In this document: positions 47,140 to 55,035 of the stretch, one piece after another | How the letters are laid out: the number at the start of each line of letters is the position of its first letter | Numbering within the stretch: the stretch's first letter is position 1 | Source of the DNA: an uncultured Pseudomonadales bacterium | Lineage (GTDB): Bacteria; Pseudomonadota; Gammaproteobacteria; Pseudomonadales; Cellvibrionaceae | Assembly: GCA_947488935.1 (NCBI GenBank) | Contig: CANLBN010000002.1 | Location: 434,001-498,000 of the forward strand | Reading direction: 5' to 3' | DNA: 64,000 nucleotides | Made by a program: the position numbers and the translations under genes | The notes under the pieces: model-generated | The model's database searches: none | What the model saw: only the letters and a program-made list of their open reading frames with translations | What the model was told of the DNA's origin: nothing

Positions 47140-48159
47140 TTGATTAAACCTTACGAATTTTGGAGCCCTCGGGTTTTTGAAGCCCCCTTTTATGCGTACT
47201 TGGGTGCGCAATGTCTGTTAAATGGCGTTGGTATTAAGGGGCTAGCCAAAGCCAATTATTGTATGGATCACGGTGAAATTGGTATTGGCTCTAAATACGA
47301 GAGCCAAATGGCATTTAACCAAGAGTATTTTCTACCGACATCTCTTGTGGAATCGTCGCTAAGTAATGACCAAAAACGTGATTTTATTCTGGCTTTTGTC
47401 GAAGAACATGGTTACCCAGTTATTTTGAAGTCTGACGTGGGTTGTGTGGGCAAAGGTATTGTTAAAATTTCATCGCAAGCAGATTTAGACGAAAAAATAC
47501 CCCTTCTCTTAGGTAATTATATCCTCCAAAAATTTACCCCTTACCCTTATGAGTGTGGTGTTTTTTATATTCGTGAAAAAGGTGTGCCAAAAATTACCGG
47601 CATTAATAAAAAACACTTTCCAACAGTCGTTGGAAACGGTACAGATAACCTGCTAACGCTGGCTAAAAACCACGAGCGCTATACGCATCATTGGCATTCT
47701 TTTTTGCAGTATATTGATGTTGACCGCGTTCCAGAAAAAGACGAGTCGGTGCGTTTATCGTTTATTGGTTCGCACACCCTTGGCTGTAAATTCACAGACG
47801 ATATGTATTTATTAACGCCTGAGCTAGAGCAAGCGGTGTTTGATGTATTTGCCGACCAGCCAGGTTTTAACTTTGGCCGTGTCGATGTAAAAGCCGAGAG
47901 CGAAGAGGCGCTAAAGCAAGGGAAGTTTGTCGTGATTGAGGTGAATGGTGTGGCATCGCTGCCAACACATATGTTCGACCCTAAATTTAATGTCTTTCAG
48001 GCCTATAAGATATTTTTTGAGCATGGCAAATATTTAGCCAAAATTGCCAAAGAGCATAAACAGCAAGCGATGGATTTACTACCTTATAAGCAAATTATGG
48101 AGCGTGTGAAGACTAACCAGCAGATGCTAGACAAAGTGCACGATCAGCTAAAAAGTTAA
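47140..48159 (+). CDS. ATP-grasp domain protein
   Basis: A 339-residue protein with an ATP-grasp pattern. GYPVILKSDVGCVGKGIVKI near 92-111 provides the nucleotide lysine and glycine loop, LQKFTPYPYECGVFYIR near 129-145 the second strand pair, and FGRVDVKAE...FVVIEVNGVASLPTH the magnesium-binding aspartate/glutamate/asparagine. It resembles D-Ala-D-Ala ligase-like enzymes, but the acceptor is unknown. The start is TTG 47140 with GGAG six bases upstream (47130-47133). A terminator follows the stop. Confidence 0.7.
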   Translation: MIKPYEFWSPRVFEAPFYAYLGAQCLLNGVGIKGLAKANYCMDHGEIGIGSKYESQMAFNQEYFLPTSLVESSLSNDQKRDFILAFVEEHGYPVILKSDVGCVGKGIVKISSQADLDEKIPLLLGNYILQKFTPYPYECGVFYIREKGVPKITGINKKHFPTVVGNGTDNLLTLAKNHERYTHHWHSFLQYIDVDRVPEKDESVRLSFIGSHTLGCKFTDDMYLLTPELEQAVFDVFADQPGFNFGRVDVKAESEEALKQGKFVVIEVNGVASLPTHMFDPKFNVFQAYKIFFEHGKYLAKIAKEHKQQAMDLLPYKQIMERVKTNQQMLDKVHDQLKS

Positions 48160-48190
48160 ACGTTGGTTTAGTCGTCAAACCTTTATTTTT

Positions 48191-48220
48191 AAAAGCACCG
48201 TTTTTACGGTGCTTTTTTGT
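48191..48220 (+). terminator. Rho-independent terminator after the ATP-grasp gene
   Basis: AAAAGCACCGT (48191-48201) and ACGGTGCTTTT (48206-48216) form a perfect 11-bp stem with a TTTT loop, followed by T residues. It separates the ATP-grasp gene from the taurine/sulfite cluster. Confidence 0.9.
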
Positions 48221-48270
48221 TTTGTATTACAGGAGTACTTAAGCGCAAGTAAAAGACTGCTATCTCTGAT

Positions 48271-48284
48271 AGGACCAGTCCATA
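48271..48284. promoter_or_regulatory. Candidate MocR/TauR-type operator upstream of tpa
   Basis: AGGACCAGTCCATA includes CCAGTCCA (48275-48282), the same 8-mer that lies upstream of soeA at 50207-50214. The reverse complement has TGGAC, similar to the CTGGAC direct repeats I recall for TauR of Rhodobacter. Two shared 8-mers in two promoter regions could still be chance. Confidence 0.35.
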
Positions 48285-48427
48285 AGGGCTGGAGGCATAT
48301 CCACTATTTAATTGGTTCTATTTCAAAGTCAAATATTCAATTACTCTAGCAAGATATCGATAAAAGATTACACAGTTGCTTTGAACAACTATTTTACAAC
48401 CAAGAATAATGACTGTAGAGGTAGATT

Positions 48428-49810
48428 ATGAGCCGCGAATTAAGCCCTGAAGAAATTTCAGAAGTAATGACAGCTGACCGTACTAATGTTTGGCACCATC
48501 TTTCACAACACAAAGGATTAGAAACAAACGATCCACAAGTGATTGTAAGAGGCGAGGGTATGCGCGTTTGGGATGCAAACGGCAAGGAGCATTTAGATGC
48601 TGTATCTGGTGCTGTTTGGACGGTAAATGTTGGCTACGGTCGCGAACGTATCGCTAAAGCGGTTTATGACCAGCTAGTTAAAATGAATTACTTTGCTCAA
48701 ACGGCAGGTAATGTACCTGCGGCAAAATATGCGCAAATGCTAATTGAAAAAATGCCAGGCCTAAGCCGCGTTTATTACTCAAACTCGGGTTCAGAGGCTA
48801 ACGAAAAAGCGTACAAAATCGTTCGCCAAATATCGCACAACAAGCATGGCGGTAAGAAGCATAAAATCCTTTATCGTGAGCGTGACTACCACGGTACAAC
48901 GATTACAGCTCTAAGCTCTACCGGCCAGTTTGAGCGTAAAGCGCAATACGGTCCTTTTACCCCCGGTTTTGTTGAAGTGCCTCATTGCTGTGAATACCGT
49001 TCACAATTTGGCGATGTTACTGATTATGGTGTGCGTGCGGCTAAAGAAATCGAGCGCGTTATTCTTGAAGAAGGCCCAGATACAGTCGGTGCAATTGTCT
49101 TAGAGCCTATTACTGCGGGCGGCGGTGTAATTACACCCCCTGAAGGATATTGGGAAACAGTTCAAGAGATCTGTAAAAAATATGAAATCTTGCTACATAT
49201 CGACGAAGTAGTGTGTGGTCTAGGCCGTACCGGTAAATGGTTTGGTTATCAGCATTATGGTGTTCAGCCAGATATGGTGACAATGGCAAAAGGTGTGGCA
49301 TCGGGTTATGCGGCGATTTCTTGTACTGTTACTACAGAAGAAGTCTTTAACGCCTTTAAAGAAGACCCATCGGATCGCATGAGCTACTTCCGTGATATTT
49401 CTACCTTTGGTGGTTGTACAGCAGGGCCTGTTGCAGCAATCGAAAACATGAAAATCATCGAAGAAGAAAACCTGCTAGAGAACGTAACCGTTGTTGGCGA
49501 GTATTTGCTAGAGCGCTTGAACGGCCTTAAAGATAAGTACGAAATCATTGGCGATGTTCGTGGTAAAGGTTTGTTTGCTGGTTTTGAGATGGTTAAAGAC
49601 CGTGTCACCAAAGAACCTGTTGATGAAAGTGTTGCTATTGCTATCGCAGGCGATTGTATGAAGCAGGGCGTTATTATTGGTCGTACCAACCGTAGCTTCG
49701 AGAAATACAATAATACGATTGCATTGAGTCCAGCATTGATTGCTACCAAAGATGACATTGATCAAATCGTTGACGCAATCGATAGCGCTATGTCACGAGT
49801 TATCCAATAA
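48428..49810 (+). CDS. tpa: Taurine:pyruvate aminotransferase
   Basis: Transfers the amino group of taurine to pyruvate, giving sulfoacetaldehyde and alanine. It is a class III PLP aminotransferase of 460 residues. NVWHHLSQHKGLETNDP at the N-terminus, AVSGAVWTVNVGYGRERIAKAV, YYSNSGSEANEKAYK, ILYRERDYHGTT and the lysine-bearing MVTMAKGVASGYAAI closely follow the Tpa proteins of alphaproteobacteria that I remember. The sulfite dehydrogenase genes follow 450 bases later, which agrees with sulfonate breakdown. No xsc gene is in the window. A terminator lies 20 bases after the stop. Confidence 0.87.
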   Translation: MSRELSPEEISEVMTADRTNVWHHLSQHKGLETNDPQVIVRGEGMRVWDANGKEHLDAVSGAVWTVNVGYGRERIAKAVYDQLVKMNYFAQTAGNVPAAKYAQMLIEKMPGLSRVYYSNSGSEANEKAYKIVRQISHNKHGGKKHKILYRERDYHGTTITALSSTGQFERKAQYGPFTPGFVEVPHCCEYRSQFGDVTDYGVRAAKEIERVILEEGPDTVGAIVLEPITAGGGVITPPEGYWETVQEICKKYEILLHIDEVVCGLGRTGKWFGYQHYGVQPDMVTMAKGVASGYAAISCTVTTEEVFNAFKEDPSDRMSYFRDISTFGGCTAGPVAAIENMKIIEEENLLENVTVVGEYLLERLNGLKDKYEIIGDVRGKGLFAGFEMVKDRVTKEPVDESVAIAIAGDCMKQGVIIGRTNRSFEKYNNTIALSPALIATKDDIDQIVDAIDSAMSRVIQ

Positions 49811-49829
49811 CATTTTTCTAAAAGACACT

Positions 49830-49890
49830 TGCCGATAAGTAGAGCTTAAGTTTTTAAGGCTTAGTTTTACTCATCGGCATTTTTATTTTT
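49830..49890 (+). terminator. Rho-independent terminator after tpa
   Basis: TGCCGAT (49830-49836) and ATCGGCA (49873-49879) form the base of a hairpin. Inner CTTAA/TTAAG and AAGTA/TACTC-like pairing may extend it, and TTTTTATTTTT follows directly. Confidence 0.75.
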
Positions 49891-49988
49891 ATAACTTTAT
49901 ATGTGTAAATTTTTTAAAATAGTTATAAGCTGAGGTGTTTATACTCGACAGAATCATGTAAATTTTGTTACAATTTCACTGTTATAGG

Positions 49989-50017
49989 CATTTATGAGTC
50001 AAAAATTATCATAAATG
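49989..50017. promoter_or_regulatory. Inverted repeat upstream of soeA
   Basis: CATTTATGA (49989-49997) and TCATAAATG (50009-50017) are perfect inverted arms with an 11-base spacer, about 245 bases ahead of soeA. There is no T-tract. The dyad spacing of about 20 bases suits a dimeric regulator. Confidence 0.4.
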
Positions 50018-50206
50018 TTAGATTTTGAAATCATTCGAGTGTGATAACAGATAATAAAACACTAGCTGGGTTCACTGTCTCCATTGAATTTTAAAGGCGT
50101 AACAAAGTAACCAAAAGAGTTGCAGTAGATAGACGATAGATTCTGACAGCTTACTTTCTCCAAAGCAGCAGTAATAAAACCAGATAGGTCTCGTTATTAA
50201 GAGTAG

Positions 50207-50215
50207 CCAGTCCAG
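50207..50215. promoter_or_regulatory. Candidate MocR/TauR-type operator upstream of soeA
   Basis: CCAGTCCAG reads CTGGACTGG on the other strand and includes the CTGGAC hexamer recalled for TauR. It shares CCAGTCCA with the site before tpa and lies about 46 bases before the soeA start codon. Confidence 0.35.
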
Positions 50216-50260
50216 TCATATTGATTTGGCAGAGCCTTTTACTTTTAGGTGTAAATAAAT

Positions 50261-53218
50261 ATGAGTACAGTTAAACAGCAAGCCCCTCTTAACGAAGTCT
50301 CTCAAGCCCAAGCGGATATTATCGCAAAGGACTTGCCAGAATTTGAAGAGCACGCAAAGCAAGAGATTAAATATACGACTTGTTATATGTGTGCTTGTCG
50401 CTGTGGTATCAAAGTCACAGTAGAAGACAATAAAGTTCGCTTTATTCAAGGTAACCCCAACCACCCAATTAATAAAGGTGTACTCTGTGCCAAAGGTAAC
50501 TCTGGCATCATGAAGCAATATTCACCTGCTAAATTGAGTGCGCCTCTATTACGTAAACCTGGTACCGAGCGTGGTGCAGGGGAATTTGAAGAGATCTCTT
50601 GGGATCGAGCGCTTGATATGCTTGAAAAGCGTCTGCGTCGTATTCGTGAGACAGACCCTAAACAACTGGCTTATTTTACCGGTCGTGACCAAATGCAGGC
50701 ACTCACGGGTATGTGGGCTAGCCAATTTGGTACTATTAACTGGGCTGCCCATGGTGGTTTCTGTTCGGTTAATATGGCTGCAGGTGGTCTCTATACAATG
50801 GGCCATGCCTTTTGGGAATTCGGTGATCCCGATTGGGAAAACACCAAATACTTTATGATGTGGGGCGTTGCCGAAGATCATAGCTCTAACCCAATTAAAC
50901 TAGGTCTTAAACGCATCAAAGAGCGCGGGGCTAAGTTTGTTTCAATTAACCCTGTGCGTACGGGCTACCAAGCAATTGCTGACGAGTGGGTTGCTATTCG
51001 CCCAGGTACTGACGGCATTCTTGCGCTTTCGATGGCACACGTTTTATTGAAGCATCATTTAGTTGATGAAGAATTCTTAATTCGTTACACCAACTCAGCA
51101 CAATTAGTTGTTATGACGCCAGGCAAAGTAGGCGATGGTCTATTTTATCGTGGTGATAGCGAAGTGCCACAAGTGTGGGATCAAGTAAAAGAAACATTTG
51201 TTGATTCTAACTTGCCTGATATTACTCCAGCATTATTTGGTGAGTACACAGCACCCGATGGCACACCATTAAAAACTGCCATGTCGATAATGGTCGAAAA
51301 ATACATGGATGAGCAGTATTCGCCAGAAGTTGCTGCAAAAGAGTGTGGTGTCCCTGCGGAAGATATCGAGCGCATGGCGCTAGAGATGGCTCATGTTGCC
51401 TTTAAAGAAAGCATCACCATCGATGTTGAATGGACAGACTGGGCGGGTCGTAAACAAGATAAATTTATTGGTCGTCCTGTTTCTATGCACGCAATGCGTG
51501 GTATCTCAGCGCACTCTAATGGCTTCCAAACGTGCCGTGCTATTCATATGTTGCAAGTACTTTTGGGGACTATTGATTGTCCGGGGGGCCATTTAGCTAA
51601 GCCACCATTCCCTAAACATGTGCCGCCAGGTATTAAACCTGCTAAAGAAATGGCACCTATGACGCCACTTAAATCGCCACCATTGGGCTTTCCTACATGC
51701 CCAGAAGACTTGGCAATTAATGAAGATGGTAGCCCACGCCGTATCGATAAAGCTTACAGCTGGGATGCACCTATTTCTTGTCATGGCTTAATGCATATGG
51801 TGATCAGTAATGCGGTTAAAGGCGACCCATACAAGATCGATACATTAATGCTATTTATGGCAAACATGGCTTGGAATTCGAGTATGAATACCGAGCAAAC
51901 CATGGAAATGTTGGTCGCTAAAGAGGATGACGGCGAATATAAAATCCCGTTTATCGTCTGCTCTGACGCCTTCAACTCCGAAATGGTGGCTTATTCTGAC
52001 CTTGTATTACCAGATACAACCTATTTAGAGCGTTTTGATACTATCTCTATGCTTGACCGTCCAATTTCCGAGCCCCATGCGGCCTGTGATTCGGTACGTA
52101 TCCCGGTAATTAAGCCAGATCGCGATGTGATGTCTTGGCAAGAAGTGATGGTCGAAATGGCCGGTCGCTTAGACTTCCCTGCATTCACCAAAGAAGGCGG
52201 TGAGCGTAAATATAAAGACTATAAAGACTTTATTGTTAACTTTGAGAAAGAACCAGGTATTGGTTTCTTAGCAGGTTATCGTGGTAAAGACGGTGAGAAA
52301 TCGCTACGTGGTGAGCCTAATCCTCGCCAATGGGAAGCCTACGAAGAAAACGAAGGCTTCTTCGAGATGCATTTTGATATGAATCAACGCTATATGCGCC
52401 ATGCTAACCTCGATTACTTGAAGTTGGCTAAAGAGGCCGCGTGGGTGGGTAATACTAATCAAATCGTTATCGAACTTTACTCGGAAAAACTGCAAACATT
52501 CCGCTTAGCAGGTCAGGGCTTATACGATGGCCCTATGCCTACGGAAGAGCACCATAAAGAGCGCCTAGTTAAGTACTTTGATCCGTTACCTATCTACTAC
52601 ATGCCACTAGAAGAGCAGCGTATCGATCGCGATGAATACCCATACCATGCGGTGAATCAGCGCCCAATGTTTATGTACCATAGTTGGGATAGCCAAAATG
52701 CGTGGTTGCGTCAGATCATGTCGCAAAACTATTTGTTTATGAACCGTGTTGCTGCAGAGCGCGACGGCATTGAGGATCTTTCTTGGGTTTGGGTTGAGTC
52801 TCACAACGGTAAAATCCGTTGCCAAGTTAAGCTTATGGAAGGCACTAACGAACAAACAGTATGGACTTGGAATGCGATTGCTAAGCGTGGCGGTGCATGG
52901 GGCTTGGATGATGACGTTAAAGAGAATACAGATAGCTTCTTGATGAACCATTTGATCTCTGAATTATTGCCACAAAAGGGCGATAATATGGATCGCGTCA
53001 CCAACTCCGATCCTGTTACAGGTCAGGCAGCTTGGTACGATCTGCGCGTTAAAATTACACCAGCAGCCGAGGGTGAAACAGGTAGTTGGCCAACATTTGA
53101 AGCACTAAAAGCACAGCCAAATGCTAAAAAATCACCAAAAATGTTGAGTTATAGCAGCCACAAAAACGTTAACCTTTTACGCTCCTTGTCAGATATTCTG
53201 ACTCGTGGCGATAAATAA
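50261..53218 (+). CDS. soeA: Sulfite dehydrogenase (quinone) molybdopterin subunit SoeA
   Basis: Catalytic subunit of the membrane-bound, cytoplasm-facing sulfite dehydrogenase. It oxidises sulfite to sulfate and passes electrons through SoeB to SoeC and the quinone pool. The 985 residues belong to the DMSO-reductase superfamily. The [4Fe-4S] ligands are Cys41, Cys44, Cys48 and Cys76 (CYMCACRCG, GVLCAKG). AYFTGRDQMQAL, HGGFCSVNMAAGGLYTMG and FMMWGVAEDHSSNPIK match SoeA proteins of Ruegeria type as I remember them. There is no Tat signal peptide, in accord with a cytoplasmic enzyme. It heads soeABC and may be fed by taurine-derived sulfite. Confidence 0.85.
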   Translation: MSTVKQQAPLNEVSQAQADIIAKDLPEFEEHAKQEIKYTTCYMCACRCGIKVTVEDNKVRFIQGNPNHPINKGVLCAKGNSGIMKQYSPAKLSAPLLRKPGTERGAGEFEEISWDRALDMLEKRLRRIRETDPKQLAYFTGRDQMQALTGMWASQFGTINWAAHGGFCSVNMAAGGLYTMGHAFWEFGDPDWENTKYFMMWGVAEDHSSNPIKLGLKRIKERGAKFVSINPVRTGYQAIADEWVAIRPGTDGILALSMAHVLLKHHLVDEEFLIRYTNSAQLVVMTPGKVGDGLFYRGDSEVPQVWDQVKETFVDSNLPDITPALFGEYTAPDGTPLKTAMSIMVEKYMDEQYSPEVAAKECGVPAEDIERMALEMAHVAFKESITIDVEWTDWAGRKQDKFIGRPVSMHAMRGISAHSNGFQTCRAIHMLQVLLGTIDCPGGHLAKPPFPKHVPPGIKPAKEMAPMTPLKSPPLGFPTCPEDLAINEDGSPRRIDKAYSWDAPISCHGLMHMVISNAVKGDPYKIDTLMLFMANMAWNSSMNTEQTMEMLVAKEDDGEYKIPFIVCSDAFNSEMVAYSDLVLPDTTYLERFDTISMLDRPISEPHAACDSVRIPVIKPDRDVMSWQEVMVEMAGRLDFPAFTKEGGERKYKDYKDFIVNFEKEPGIGFLAGYRGKDGEKSLRGEPNPRQWEAYEENEGFFEMHFDMNQRYMRHANLDYLKLAKEAAWVGNTNQIVIELYSEKLQTFRLAGQGLYDGPMPTEEHHKERLVKYFDPLPIYYMPLEEQRIDRDEYPYHAVNQRPMFMYHSWDSQNAWLRQIMSQNYLFMNRVAAERDGIEDLSWVWVESHNGKIRCQVKLMEGTNEQTVWTWNAIAKRGGAWGLDDDVKENTDSFLMNHLISELLPQKGDNMDRVTNSDPVTGQAAWYDLRVKITPAAEGETGSWPTFEALKAQPNAKKSPKMLSYSSHKNVNLLRSLSDILTRGDK

Positions 53219-53243
53219 TGAGTGACCGAAACGGAGAAATATT

Positions 53244-53933
53244 ATGAAACTAGGTCTTGTTATTGATCTGGATACCTGTGTCGGTTGCCATGGTTGTGCG
53301 ACCGCTTGTAAGCAGTGGAACACATCAGGGACTATTGGTCCTCTAGCCGATAAAGACCCTTACGGTCGTGAGCCTGTGGGTTCTTGGTTAAACCGCATTC
53401 GTTCTTACGAAGTAGACGATTCACCTAACAGTAAAACTGTGCATATGCCCATGTCTTGTATGCATTGTGATGACGCAGATTGCGTTACCGTTTGCCCAAC
53501 AGGTGCATCTTATAAGCGCGAAGAAGACGGTATTGTTTTAGTCGATCAAGATAAATGCATGGGTTGTAATTTATGTTCTTGGGCATGCCCTTATGGTGCC
53601 CGTGAGCTTGACCCTGAAGAAGGTACGATGAAGAAATGTACCCTGTGTGTTGATCGTATTTATGACGAAAAACTACCCGAAGCAGAGCGCCAACCAGCCT
53701 GTGTTTTAACTTGCCCAACTAGGTCGCGTGTATTTGGCGATTTTGACGATCCAGAATCAGAAGTCAGCAAGTTAGTACGCGAGCGTGCAGGTAAAGCGCT
53801 AATGCCTGAGCTTGGCTACAACCCGGTTAATACGTATTTACCACCACGTAACAAGCCGGTACAGGATCAAATTGACACAGCGTCACTTAAAGATACTGTA
53901 AAAGGTTGGGTTAATAAAATGATTGCGCGTTAA
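53244..53933 (+). CDS. soeB: Sulfite dehydrogenase iron-sulfur subunit SoeB
   Basis: Electron-transfer subunit with four cysteine groups for four [4Fe-4S] clusters: CVGCHGCATAC, CMHCDDADCVTVCPTGA, CMGCNLCSWACPYGA, and CTLC...CVLTCPT. The 229-residue length and the C-terminal PVNTYLPPRNKPVQDQ agree with SoeB-type DmsB-like ferredoxins. It starts 25 bases after soeA and precedes the membrane anchor, so the three genes form an operon. It would sit on the cytoplasmic face. Confidence 0.9.
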   Translation: MKLGLVIDLDTCVGCHGCATACKQWNTSGTIGPLADKDPYGREPVGSWLNRIRSYEVDDSPNSKTVHMPMSCMHCDDADCVTVCPTGASYKREEDGIVLVDQDKCMGCNLCSWACPYGARELDPEEGTMKKCTLCVDRIYDEKLPEAERQPACVLTCPTRSRVFGDFDDPESEVSKLVRERAGKALMPELGYNPVNTYLPPRNKPVQDQIDTASLKDTVKGWVNKMIAR

Positions 53934-54001
53934 GAGCGCAATCATTTTGGGGTAAAAATTTACAGGTCTATCTAGGCCAACAAGATAAAAGAGGGCACAT
54001 A

Positions 54002-54931
54002 ATGCATCCGGCTTTTTCAGTTTTAACATTTACAGTGATGTCAGGGGCAGGCTATGGCTTGGCAGCACTTTTAATTTTAGGTCACCTAAGTGGCATTAAT
54101 GGGCTACAAGATACTAATGTTTTATTAACATCGGGTATTTTGGCTTTAGCGTTAATTACCTTGGGGCTACTTTGCTCTATGGGTCATTTGGCTAACCCAA
54201 AAAATGCATGGCGGGCGTTTAATCGTTTTAAAACCTCTTGGTTATCACGCGAAGGTGTTTTCGCTGTTTTGTTTTATCCATTTTTTCTTATTTACTTGTT
54301 AGGCGTTTGGACGCAAGGTGCCGAGATCAATGGGTTTATCAGCATTATAGGCTTATTAGCTGCATTAATTGCAGTTGTGACATTGTTTTGTACGAGTATG
54401 ATCTATGCCAGTTTAAAAACAATTCGTCAGTGGAATTCATCATTAACACCACTTAACTATATTGTTTTAGGTTTAATGTCTGGCTCTATTGTTCTGGCGG
54501 CTATTCAGTCATCATTGACGGGTTCTGCTTCGAGCATTTTATATCAGCTAGCAACGGCGCTACTTATATTAGGTGCTATTGCTAAGGTGATTTACTTATT
54601 TTGGATTGGCAAACCCGCTGGTAGTACAATTAATACGGCAACAGGCTTTACTCAAGCCAGTGTTCGTTTGTTGGATCAAGGTCATACCTCCAATGGTTTC
54701 TTAAATAACGAATTTGGCTATACTGTAGAGGCCAATAAAATTATTTGCTTACGGGTACTTATGTTAGTTCTCGCTTTTTTGATCCCATTTTTCTTAATAT
54801 TAAGTGGTTCTTCAACACTGACAATTATTGCAGCATTGTTAACAGTTAGTGGCTTGTTGGTTGAGCGTTGGTTGTTTTTTGCGGAAGCAAGACACGTAGT
54901 GCGCTTATTCCATGGTGATCAACGGACATAA
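54002..54931 (+). CDS. soeC: Sulfite dehydrogenase membrane anchor SoeC (DmsC-like)
   Basis: Quinone-interacting membrane anchor of 309 residues with about eight hydrophobic helices. It begins MHPAFSVLTFTVMSGAGYGL and shows HLANPKNAWRAFNRFKTSWLSREGVF, a hallmark of DmsC-type anchors of complex iron-sulfur molybdoenzymes. The C-terminal RWLFFAEARHVVRLFHG is also usual. It follows soeB by 68 bases. It completes the SoeABC complex. Confidence 0.88.
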   Translation: MHPAFSVLTFTVMSGAGYGLAALLILGHLSGINGLQDTNVLLTSGILALALITLGLLCSMGHLANPKNAWRAFNRFKTSWLSREGVFAVLFYPFFLIYLLGVWTQGAEINGFISIIGLLAALIAVVTLFCTSMIYASLKTIRQWNSSLTPLNYIVLGLMSGSIVLAAIQSSLTGSASSILYQLATALLILGAIAKVIYLFWIGKPAGSTINTATGFTQASVRLLDQGHTSNGFLNNEFGYTVEANKIICLRVLMLVLAFLIPFFLILSGSSTLTIIAALLTVSGLLVERWLFFAEARHVVRLFHGDQRT

Positions 54932-54956
54932 GTTTTTCTCCTCAGTTGTCACACAT

Positions 54957-54995
54957 AATGGCGATGAATAGGGATTAACCTTACTCATCGCCATT
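54957..54995 (+). terminator. Hairpin after soeC
   Basis: AATGGCGATGA (54957-54967) and TCATCGCCATT (54985-54995) are perfect 11-bp arms with a 17-base loop. Only a weak T-run follows (near 55001), so termination may be partial and allow some read-through into the transporter genes. Confidence 0.65.
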
Positions 54996-55035
54996 GCGCG
55001 TTTTAATAGTAGTATTTTTCATTACTTGGAAGGTC

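Larger units (their letters stand above)
49811..50260. other. Intergenic region between tpa and soeA
   Basis: This 450-base AT-rich gap holds the tpa terminator, an inverted repeat at 49989-50017 and a CCAGTCCA at 50207-50214, each listed separately. It is the likely promoter region of the soe genes. No gene is visible. Confidence 0.6.

Noticed and set aside
54994..55035. Upstream TTG start for the SulP gene
   Set aside because: It falls inside the hairpin after soeC, has no ribosome-binding site and adds a non-conserved hydrophobic lead; ATG 55036 is better.
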